Assembly (NCBI GenBank): GCA_019689955.1
Contig: JADGGM010000133.1
Coordinates: forward strand, 1 to 7,522
Reading direction: 5' to 3'
Length of the DNA stretch: 7,522 nucleotides
Origin: Gemmatimonadaceae bacterium
Lineage (GTDB): Bacteria > Gemmatimonadota > Gemmatimonadetes > Gemmatimonadales > Gemmatimonadaceae
Shown: piece after piece, positions 1 to 5,745 of the stretch
How the letters are laid out: every line of letters starts with the position of its first letter
Numbering within the stretch: the first letter of the stretch is position 1
Translations under genes and position numbers: made by a program
Notes under the pieces: generated by a model
Told to the model about the DNA's origin: nothing
What the model saw: only the letters and a program-made list of their open reading frames with translations
Database searches by the model: none

Positions 1-107
1 GGCGGCCTGTGGCCGATGGAGCGCGAGGGATCGTGTGGGCAGCGACGCTGCCGGACGACGGACCCACGGGAGGGTTCTTCCGCGATGGGCGTGCGGTGCG
101 GTGGTGA
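1..107 (+). CDS. SDR-family oxidoreductase, C-terminal fragment (5' end outside window)
   Basis: Reading from base 3, an open frame runs in from the left edge and stops at TGA 105-107, giving 34 residues. The piece contains DGARGIVWAATLPDDGPTGG followed by FFRDGRAVRW. This closely resembles the C-terminus of classical short-chain dehydrogenases of the carbonyl-reductase type, which typically end in a GAxxxVWLATLPxDGPTGGFFRD-like stretch and a terminal tryptophan. Those enzymes are cytosolic NAD(P)H-dependent reductases of carbonyl substrates. The Rossmann fold, the cofactor glycine motif and the Tyr-Lys catalytic pair would lie upstream and cannot be checked. The frame is too short to appear as a normal ORF because its start is missing. 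It converges on the - strand operon. The family call rests on the C-terminal motif only; the substrate is unknown. Confidence 0.82.
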   Translation, partial: RPVADGARGIVWAATLPDDGPTGGFFRDGRAVRW

Positions 108-277
108 AATTGGGTGGCGTGCTCTAGCAAGGGAGCACTTTCCGCGGAAGCAGCTTCGAAGATCCGTTCCCGCAGCGGAGCACCCTCACAATTCACGGCG
201 TCCGGATTGACGATTGACAGCCTCCTGGGTCGCTTGGCACAAGCCGATCGATCTTTGAGCGGTGTAGCCGTTACACG
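108..277. other. Convergent intergenic gap
   Basis: These 170 bases separate the SDR gene from the last gene of the - strand operon; the two genes point at each other. Besides the hairpin at 119-138 there is a 5-bp perfect hairpin just past the operon stop (262-266 with 272-276), with no T tract on the - strand side. The tandem pair ATTGAC/ATTGAC lies near 206-218. I see no convincing gene, tRNA or mobile-element end. Confidence 0.6.
119..141 (+). terminator. Possible weak intrinsic terminator after the SDR gene
   Basis: Twelve bases after the SDR stop, GTGCTC (119-124) pairs perfectly with GAGCAC (133-138) around an 8-base loop, and a T/G pair can extend the stem. TTT follows at 139-141. 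The T tract is short, so termination may be weak. Read in the other direction no T tract follows, so this would serve the + strand gene rather than the operon. Confidence 0.4.
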
Positions 278-1015
278 TCAGCGAGACCTTCCCGGACGTA
301 CTGCCATCCCACTGCCGCTCTGGACACTATACATAGCCTCGTTCGCGATCCACGTAGCATACAGGGCCACCGTAGCTACGAGCCCTCTGCCTCCTCCGAC
401 GATCGACGCCATGGTGCACGTAGGTAAAGCTCCCAGCACCGCCGCGGCGAATCCAAGGGCGTGCATAACGGCAACTGTCGCATTGCCACGCGTTAGCGCA
501 GGCCGCCAGTGCCAGCGCTCGTAAGCTCGTATCGCTGCGATCACGGCAGCCGCTATCCCACTCAGGCTGAGCCAGATGTGGTCGAGATTGACCGCGATCA
601 ATCCGAACGTAACGAAGGTGACGGCGAGCCCGAGGCACGTTCCGGCTGCTCTGGCCAGCGGACGCTTATGCAGAAAGCTGCCACCACGGTTCCGTTCGAT
701 CGGTGCTGACAGCGATCGTGTGCGTATAGTTGTGGAAGCCGGGGATGCGGTTGCCGTCTCCGGTCGGGGCTCCGTGATCGGGAGGCGCGCCGGGTTTGAG
801 ATCTCGGCCAGCTCCGGAGAGGGGGTTCGTCCTCCCTGTGAGTCGGCGAGTGCCGTCAAAGCAACGTCGGCGCGTCCGTATTTCGCCAGGATCTCCGCGG
901 CCTGCGCCGTGGATATGACGATCCCGAGCCGACGCGCAGCCAAAGTTCGCACTGCTACGAGGCGGATCCAATGTGCTGGTTCCAGTGATTCGCGTTGAGA
1001 TGTAGGGGAGTTCAT
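278..1015 (-). CDS. Predicted membrane protein with about four transmembrane segments, last gene of the operon
   Basis: I do not recognise this 245-residue protein. Residues 1-120 are soluble: a helical-looking first part (about 15-58) is followed by a Pro/Thr/Ser-rich, probably disordered stretch (about 60-110). Four hydrophobic segments follow, at roughly 123-143, 147-164, 177-198 and 208-229, and the C-terminus is short and basic (VRPGRSR). The ATG at 1013-1015 overlaps the TGA of the preceding gene in an ATGA, which decides this start over an in-frame upstream start at 1123. The extension from 1123 would add 36 Arg-rich residues of no recognisable character. No clear Shine-Dalgarno sequence precedes the ATG, so translation probably depends on coupling to the gene upstream. 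As the last gene of an all-membrane operon it could be an accessory subunit of the putative complex, but no motif gives a function. Confidence 0.82.
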   Translation of the reverse strand: MNSPTSQRESLEPAHWIRLVAVRTLAARRLGIVISTAQAAEILAKYGRADVALTALADSQGGRTPSPELAEISNPARLPITEPRPETATASPASTTIRTRSLSAPIERNRGGSFLHKRPLARAAGTCLGLAVTFVTFGLIAVNLDHIWLSLSGIAAAVIAAIRAYERWHWRPALTRGNATVAVMHALGFAAAVLGALPTCTMASIVGGGRGLVATVALYATWIANEAMYSVQSGSGMAVRPGRSR

Positions 1016-1587
1016 CGGAGATACCCAGTCGGCCGAAAATCGATCGTGACGGCGCGGACAGCCTCTTTGAACGCTTGCTTGTCCGTCCCCTTGGTATCTC
1101 TGATCCGAACCACGTGACGACACCGGTGGCGTTCACCATCCTCACGCACCGGCGCAAATCGACGGACGAACCCGTCGAGCGTGAGGTCCAGGGTCGTGCC
1201 AGCAGCCAGCCCAAACTGAGTGCGGTTCACAACGACATGAAGCCGATCGGGGCCGACGAGCGTCACCGTCAGCCACTCCACTGGATGCTCAGTGGCATCG
1301 CAGTCTGGTGGGTACTTGCTTAGAAGCACCCCGCGGAGACTATCGTTCGACACCATTAAGGCGTGAAGGCTGTCCGCAATCGCAGCACGATCTCGGCGGA
1401 GATTCGCGAGCAGGTCTCTGATCGAGTCTGCAGCCGCCGCATCCAGCCCGGTACGCCTTGCCGCCTCAGCGCTTTCGGCTCTCTGAAACTCGAATGCGGC
1501 GAGGCTCAGGACCAAGAAGACCAGCGCCAAGAATGTCTCAAGCAACGTCGCGTTGACGATCTCGCCTGAGCTCCGGCGCGGATTCAT
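1012..1587 (-). CDS. MotB/ExbD/ZorB-like single-pass membrane protein (putative stator partner)
   Basis: The 191-residue product has the architecture of an ion-driven motor B subunit. It has a short basic N-terminus (MNPRRSSGE), one membrane helix at about 13-34, a helical/coiled-coil stretch at about 36-90, and a C-terminal domain (about 93-191) with alternating beta-like and helical segments. An acidic residue, Glu17, stands at the start of the membrane helix (LLETFLALVFLVLSL). That is roughly where MotB, ExbD and ZorB carry their essential Asp. The C-terminal domain shows no obvious OmpA-type peptidoglycan motif and loosely resembles the ExbD/TolR periplasmic fold. Cys96 and Cys156 could form a disulfide if this domain is periplasmic. 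The start ATG overlaps the upstream TGA as ATGA, with a GGAG 8 bases before it. The gene directly follows the MotA/ExbB-like gene, the usual order for such pairs. The assignment rests on architecture and context; sequence similarity is weak. Confidence 0.72.
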   Translation of the reverse strand: MNPRRSSGEIVNATLLETFLALVFLVLSLAAFEFQRAESAEAARRTGLDAAAADSIRDLLANLRRDRAAIADSLHALMVSNDSLRGVLLSKYPPDCDATEHPVEWLTVTLVGPDRLHVVVNRTQFGLAAGTTLDLTLDGFVRRFAPVREDGERHRCRHVVRIRDTKGTDKQAFKEAVRAVTIDFRPTGYLR

Positions 1588-2801
1588 GCAATGCGCTCCA
1601 GCCGTACTGCCACAGCCTTCGCCACCTCATCCAACGCGGTATTCACTTCTGCGGCAGCTTTCGTCGCCAGATCGAGCTGAGCAGCTACGGCGGCGGCTTG
1701 CTTTGTCGCGATTCGCTCCTGCTCATCGACCGTTGCCGCTACCCGCTGAAGCGCCTCCTCCAGCGCGGCTATCCGACTCGCGATGCCAGTCGTCTCGATT
1801 TTGCCCACGGCCTCACGAAGATCGGTGCTGGAACCGGCAAACGCTTGGACAGAGGCTCGTAGCCGTTCCACATCCGTCGTGACCACGTCGATTGCGGTGC
1901 GAGTCGCACGCCCAACGTGTGTTGCCAGCTCTGGGAGGCTTTCGGGCCCCTGGAGTACAGGAGTGAGGTGCGTCGCCACCGTATACACCATTCCGCGCGC
2001 CTCTGCGGCTGCCGCTCCGAGCTTCTCCATGGACTCGAGGCTTCCGGCCGCAGTACGTTGGACGGCCGAAGAGGCGTGATCCGTAGAGTCCCGCAGCGCC
2101 AATGCATGATCGATGGTTTGCATGGCAACGGTGAGGCACTGCTCAATCGCATCACCGAGTCTGCTGAGCGGATTGACAACCCGCGTCTGGTATTCGTCTA
2201 CCGAATCCGCCAATAATGTGGCGATTCGAGCATTGAGTTGCCTCAAGTGATCGACGTACTCGCGCCCCTGCTCGGCAATTTCGCGATTGATCGACTCCAG
2301 GGTTTCCGACGGTAGGCGATGATAGGACTGAAGAACTGTCCGCCCGGTGACGCCGATTAGGGTCGTGAACATGCCAAGCCCAAATTGATGAAGCATCCTC
2401 GCGGCGTCTGGTCGGGCCCCGGCATGAAAGGGATCGAGTGCCGCGAGTAGCGAACCAATGCTCAGCGTGAACCCGAGATAGTAAAAGGCGTCGGCAAACT
2501 CGTATACCATTCCGTCGCTGTCCGCCTGCTGATAGCCCGTCCCAAGAAAGCCAAGCATCGCGAGAACGGGGATCCACCAGAAGCTCGCTGAAATGAAGAC
2601 CGGAACGAGGCCCACGATCACGGTGATCGCGTATCGCTTGGTAAAGCTGCTGTTGATTCGTCGAAGATGTGGAGTCGCCGTGCCGCGGCCTTGGCCCGTG
2701 CTTTCCACGCCGAGGAGAGGTGCACTCGGGGTGTGACCACCATGCGGCGAGTCGGAGCCCACATTGCTCGTGACAGCCGAAGCGTCGCGACCGTCTGTCA
2801 T
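1584..2801 (-). CDS. MotA/ExbB/ZorA-like membrane protein with long coiled-coil tail
   Basis: The 405-residue product starts with about 50 polar, probably disordered residues. A hydrophobic block follows at 57-90 (one long or two short membrane helices), then helices at about 103-122 and 138-158. The pair YYLGFTLSIGSLLAAL and FGLGMFTTLIGVTGRTVL resembles the two pore-lining helices of the MotA/TolQ/ExbB family, whose second helix usually reads like ALxTTxxGL. Thr146 and Thr147 sit at that place. From about 165 to the C-terminus the protein is Ala/Glu/Arg/Leu-rich and almost continuously helical, a tail of about 240 residues. ZorA of Zorya defence also joins a MotA-like membrane part to a long cytoplasmic tail; flagellar MotA and ExbB lack this. 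The ATG at 2799-2801 overlaps the VWA gene stop (ATGA) and has GAGGGG just upstream, which favours it over the TTG at 2813. Possible role: ion-channel subunit of a stator, with the next gene as partner. The family placement is inferred from topology and motifs, not from a search. Confidence 0.75.
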   Translation of the reverse strand: MTDGRDASAVTSNVGSDSPHGGHTPSAPLLGVESTGQGRGTATPHLRRINSSFTKRYAITVIVGLVPVFISASFWWIPVLAMLGFLGTGYQQADSDGMVYEFADAFYYLGFTLSIGSLLAALDPFHAGARPDAARMLHQFGLGMFTTLIGVTGRTVLQSYHRLPSETLESINREIAEQGREYVDHLRQLNARIATLLADSVDEYQTRVVNPLSRLGDAIEQCLTVAMQTIDHALALRDSTDHASSAVQRTAAGSLESMEKLGAAAAEARGMVYTVATHLTPVLQGPESLPELATHVGRATRTAIDVVTTDVERLRASVQAFAGSSTDLREAVGKIETTGIASRIAALEEALQRVAATVDEQERIATKQAAAVAAQLDLATKAAAEVNTALDEVAKAVAVRLERIA

Positions 2802-3631
2802 TGCCCCTCGCAAGTACGAAAGAATCGCTGCAGATCGCCCGCATCGAAGCTCAGCGCGTTCTGAATTCTGACCTTACGGGCGCCCCACATCGTCAAGCGC
2901 CGTTCCCACTCCACCTGGCGGGTTTGCAGCAATGCGGGGTTCATCGCCGTCTCCGTTGTCACAAGCATGTACGCGTCGATGCAGAGCCCGTGAAGGTCGG
3001 GAGTTGCTGGCGTCGTCCCCGGAGCCCGGTCCTCGTCGAGATCGGTCACCAAGATCGCTCCACGGACTGCTGGACGGTCCCCCCGCAGTGAAAGGGCCGC
3101 GTAGAGCAGCGCCCCATTGATGTCAGTGTATGGTTCGGCCGGCGCAGCACGGAGGGAATCCAGGCACGCGCCCATCGCGCGAACTGGGGCCATCGTGTCC
3201 GTCATCGTGAACAAATTCCGCTGTGCTACGTAGATATCGCAGAGTGGCTCGCGATGCAGGCTCATCGCGCCGATCGTCGCGACGCGATGGCGCTCCGGCG
3301 TTAGCTCGTCGAGGCCTTTAATGGCAAAGAACATCGGCATCAGCAGCTTGAGGCCGTCATCAAATGCTCCTCCCGCGGACGCACGCTTGATCGACCCAGA
3401 TACGTCGAACAAGTAGACGAAATCGCCGATCGGCGGTATGTCTTTCCCACGGGGTGGCGCCAGATTAGGGGTCGCGCCGGCAACGGAGTCTGGCGCCAGA
3501 GGCATCGTGGCGGTCGGAACACTCGCCATCCTTGATGGGGCTCCAGCGGAGCGCGGCGCTTTGAGTACAACGAGGGCCGCCACGATGGCCACCACCCCGA
3601 CTGTGATCAGCACCGGAGGCTTAGGAGTCAT
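2798..3631 (-). CDS. Membrane-anchored von Willebrand factor A (VWA) domain protein
   Basis: The 277-residue product has an N-terminal hydrophobic segment (about 7-23), a Pro/Ala/Ser-rich linker to about residue 65, and a VWA domain to the end. The MIDAS metal-binding motif is visible: DVSGS at 76-80 after a hydrophobic strand (FVYLF), Thr169-Asp170 as the second element, and Asp197 in ILVTDLDED as the third. VWA domains usually mediate metal-dependent protein binding and often help assemble complexes. The four cysteines (131, 156, 217, 274) would suit disulfides in an exported domain, but topology is not certain: the helix could be an uncleaved anchor or a signal peptide, and no lipobox is seen. 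The start ATG overlaps the stop of the preceding gene (ATGA); the longer in-frame version from 3994 reads through Arg-rich sequence overlapping that gene. No strong Shine-Dalgarno sequence precedes this ATG, so coupling is likely. Confidence 0.85.
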   Translation of the reverse strand: MTPKPPVLITVGVVAIVAALVVLKAPRSAGAPSRMASVPTATMPLAPDSVAGATPNLAPPRGKDIPPIGDFVYLFDVSGSIKRASAGGAFDDGLKLLMPMFFAIKGLDELTPERHRVATIGAMSLHREPLCDIYVAQRNLFTMTDTMAPVRAMGACLDSLRAAPAEPYTDINGALLYAALSLRGDRPAVRGAILVTDLDEDRAPGTTPATPDLHGLCIDAYMLVTTETAMNPALLQTRQVEWERRLTMWGARKVRIQNALSFDAGDLQRFFRTCEGQ

Positions 3632-5466
3632 GGCGACATCTTCGCGAGGTCGTCGGTGATTGCAGCTGGCAGAGGCCGGCGTCGGATGACGTCTCCCGGA
3701 ATTGCCAGGATCCGTACGATCAAAATGATCACATATGAGCCCACATCCATGAGGATCGCGAGCCCGGCGAGCGCCCATGCACCCACACGGGCCAATCCGA
3801 GACATACGAGATAGAGGCCATGGGCGACTGCGAGTAGGCCACGATCGAGCCACCCCGCAAACACAGACAGTGCCACTCCTTGCAAGACGCCGAGGAGCGC
3901 GTAAACGGCGACGCTGCGGCTCGGTCCAGCCGAGGCGGCGAGGAGAGTTGCGAGTAGTAGATCCGCGACCGCTAACCCGCCAACGAGCACCCATCCGAAG
4001 ATCACTCGACTACGCCGCTCAGGCAGGGCCGCTGTGACTGGGCTTGCAAAGCGCAATCCCTTGAGAACGTTCCATGCACCAACCGCCATCCCGACAATGG
4101 CCGCAGGGAGTGCGATGGCGATGGCCCACGCGACGGTCGGAGACACGGGAACTGACCCGTCCTCGAGGTACGCCAGGACGGCCAAGGAGGTGAGTGCGAA
4201 GTCGACGGCCAGGATCGCAAGAAACAGAGTGTCGACGAGCACGTCGGCCAAGACTTGCGGCGCGGTTCGCACCCGGATTCGTACCGGCATCGGTTCATTC
4301 GGATCGAGAAGACCGGCAGGTATCCGCTCCGGCTCGGCACTCGCGACAGCGAGAATCGTCGCGCGCTTTACGGTTTGGAGCGCCGCCTCCTTCATTTCCC
4401 CCCCTCCGAGTCCGCGCCGAAACGCCTCCGGCATACTTTCCGGCAAGGTGCGGGCGGTTTGCACACAACGGCCAACGAGGTCAGCTACCTTTTCGGCATG
4501 CTCGACGGCAGTGCGCTTCCCCCGCCGGATTGCTCCCACCAGATCGCGGGCGACCTTGGTCCGGCGCCGTTCGTCGAGGCCTTCAGCTATGGCGTGCCCC
4601 AAATACGCCAGCAACAATGTCAAACCCAAGCCGAGGAATGCGAGGAAATACTGAGCAAGGCCGTACATCGGCCCGTTCGGGTCGAGGCCGAGCCGATGGG
4701 GAAGGTCGACCCGTTGCGACAACAGCGAATACGCGGCAACCTCGACGACGGCCAACGCGAGAAGCAGCGCCCATGGCGCCCATCGGAAAAATCCGGCACC
4801 AGCACCGCGCCAACCATCGGCGCGTGCGCGCGTGCCACTTCGATAGATCGCCCACCCCGCTGCGACTTCGACGATGAACATCAAGAACGCGAGGACGTAC
4901 CCTCGGGGGATGTTCGGAAGCGGGTATTTGAAGATGGACTCAGGCCCGATCACTTCGACGAAAAAGATCCCGAGCAGGGATGCATTCACGAGCCCCAGCA
5001 CAAGGCTGAGTCCAATCAACGTCACCAGTCCGATGACGGAGGTGCTGCCGAAGGCTTCCTCCACGTCCTGGGGTTGCGCATCGCTTCGCTGCGCTGGCGT
5101 GTTGAGGCGTTCGAGTGCAGCAACGTGACGGCCGATGCGCCCCTCGATGTCACGGAGCGTTTCAAGCTGGCGTTCGCCAATGGTTTCGACGGCTGTCGAT
5201 AAATGCGTCAGCTCGATCAAAACTGGCGCCCGGGGATCGTGTGCGCGCGCGTCGAGGAAGGCTGAGTAGCGCCCGCCGATCACCCGTGCGGCCACGGCGG
5301 GTACGCCGTCCCGAACCGCGCGCAATCGCGCGCGAACATCCGATAGTAAGGGCTCGAGTCGTGGCCGGATGATGGAGAAAAACAGCGTCGCAGCGATGGC
5401 ACCAACGATGGCCGCGCTCATCCAGAGTACGCGCTGCATCGTCGGCGAAGAAGTAATCGAGTCCAC
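3628..5466 (-). CDS. Polytopic membrane protein, first gene of the operon, function unknown
   Basis: I do not recognise the family of this 612-residue protein. Hydrophobic segments lie at roughly 11-33, 144-171, 190-209, 227-249, 268-292, 404-434, 443-467, 486-511, 516-536, 545-563 and 565-588, so about ten to eleven membrane passes. Two soluble stretches interrupt them: 34-143, helical and charged, and 293-403, which begins with a very basic run (DERRRTKVARD) and is probably cytoplasmic. No transporter signature, ATPase motif or catalytic motif is apparent. The start is GTG at 5464-5466, supported by GGAGG four bases upstream; the first internal ATG is residue 10. Its TGA overlaps the VWA gene start, placing it at the head of a five-gene set. 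It could be a membrane scaffold or channel for the predicted complex, but nothing in the sequence proves that. Confidence 0.85.
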   Translation of the reverse strand: MDSITSSPTMQRVLWMSAAIVGAIAATLFFSIIRPRLEPLLSDVRARLRAVRDGVPAVAARVIGGRYSAFLDARAHDPRAPVLIELTHLSTAVETIGERQLETLRDIEGRIGRHVAALERLNTPAQRSDAQPQDVEEAFGSTSVIGLVTLIGLSLVLGLVNASLLGIFFVEVIGPESIFKYPLPNIPRGYVLAFLMFIVEVAAGWAIYRSGTRARADGWRGAGAGFFRWAPWALLLALAVVEVAAYSLLSQRVDLPHRLGLDPNGPMYGLAQYFLAFLGLGLTLLLAYLGHAIAEGLDERRRTKVARDLVGAIRRGKRTAVEHAEKVADLVGRCVQTARTLPESMPEAFRRGLGGGEMKEAALQTVKRATILAVASAEPERIPAGLLDPNEPMPVRIRVRTAPQVLADVLVDTLFLAILAVDFALTSLAVLAYLEDGSVPVSPTVAWAIAIALPAAIVGMAVGAWNVLKGLRFASPVTAALPERRSRVIFGWVLVGGLAVADLLLATLLAASAGPSRSVAVYALLGVLQGVALSVFAGWLDRGLLAVAHGLYLVCLGLARVGAWALAGLAILMDVGSYVIILIVRILAIPGDVIRRRPLPAAITDDLAKMSP

Positions 5467-5470
5467 GCCG

Positions 5471-5475
5471 CCTCC
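5471..5475 (-). promoter_or_regulatory. Shine-Dalgarno of the first operon gene
   Basis: The - strand reads GGAGG here, four bases before a GTG codon (5464-5466). This is the strongest ribosome-binding signal near the head of the operon, and it decides the GTG start over the ATG at residue 10. Confidence 0.75.
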
Positions 5476-5646
5476 GAAAATTTGCCTGCCGCGGGATCGC
5501 GCCCCGACAGCGGTTTGTATCAGATCCCCAATATGCTAAGCGGCGTCAGGCGCGCTAGAGCATGAGATGGCGCAGTGCAATAGCGTCAGCATCTGCCACC
5601 GATCGATGTATCCGCGGCCAGGTATCCGGCGATACGTCGTCTGTAG

Positions 5647-5668
5647 GAATGGGCGCTATTGCCCATTC
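5647..5668. repeat. Perfect 8-bp inverted repeat with 6-base spacer
   Basis: GAATGGGC (5647-5654) and GCCCATTC (5661-5668) are exact reverse complements around GCTATT. It lies about 180 bases before the operon start and about 80 bases after the ettA stop. It has no T tract on either side, so it is not a standard terminator. It could be a regulator-binding site or an RNA stem-loop; nothing distinguishes these. Confidence 0.6.
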
Positions 5669-5745
5669 ACGATCCGCGGCGTCTCGATTCGCTGGAAGGC
5701 GCCAGGTTCGCCGGCGCCCGGCCGCCCCCTGGGCGGACGTGCCTC

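Larger units (their letters stand above)
278..5466 (-). other. Five-gene operon of predicted envelope proteins
   Basis: Five consecutive - strand genes are joined by identical 4-base ATGA overlaps at 3628-3631, 2798-2801, 1584-1587 and 1012-1015. Order of transcription: polytopic membrane protein, VWA protein, MotA/ExbB-like protein with coiled-coil tail, MotB/ExbD-like protein, four-helix membrane protein. Every product has at least one predicted membrane segment. Such coupling normally means one transcript and coordinated synthesis. There is no room for internal terminators or separate intergenic promoters. The gap of 279 bases to ettA suggests the operon has its own promoter there, although read-through from ettA on the same strand is possible. 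Confidence 0.88.
5467..5745. other. Intergenic region between ettA and the operon: leader and hairpins
   Basis: I find no supportable gene in these 279 bases. On the ettA side there are overlapping G+C-rich hairpins: CCGCCC (5722-5727) with GGGCGG (5731-5736), and GCCGG (5710-5714) with CCGGC (5718-5722). No T tract follows, so they are at best unusual or factor-assisted terminators of ettA. In the middle lies an 8-bp inverted repeat (5647-5668), and next to it the repeated heptamer GTATCCG (5608-5614, 5622-5628). Near the operon, about 5512-5536, is the only A+T-richer patch, the likeliest place for a promoter, but I cannot find a convincing -35/-10 pair. Confidence 0.55.

Noticed and set aside
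1016..1123. N-terminal extension of the last operon gene from 1123
   Set aside because: It would overlap the MotB-like gene by over 100 bases and add basic low-information sequence; the ATG at 1015 fits the ATGA pattern.
1012..2801. Calling the stator-like pair zorA/zorB or motA/motB outright
   Set aside because: The B-like protein shows no OmpA-type peptidoglycan motif, there is no ZorC/D/E-like gene and no flagellar gene, and the similarity is topological; a gene symbol would overstate it.
3632..3994. N-terminal extension of the VWA gene from an in-frame start at 3994
   Set aside because: The extra 121 residues are Arg/Pro-rich without domain character and overlap the end of the preceding gene. 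The ATG at 3631 gives a membrane anchor directly at the N-terminus and the same ATGA overlap as the other junctions.
4255..5202. 315-codon + strand open frame opposite the polytopic membrane gene
   Set aside because: It is highly charged and Arg/His-rich with no recognisable motif, and antisense to a gene whose hydrophobic segments and start signal are clear.
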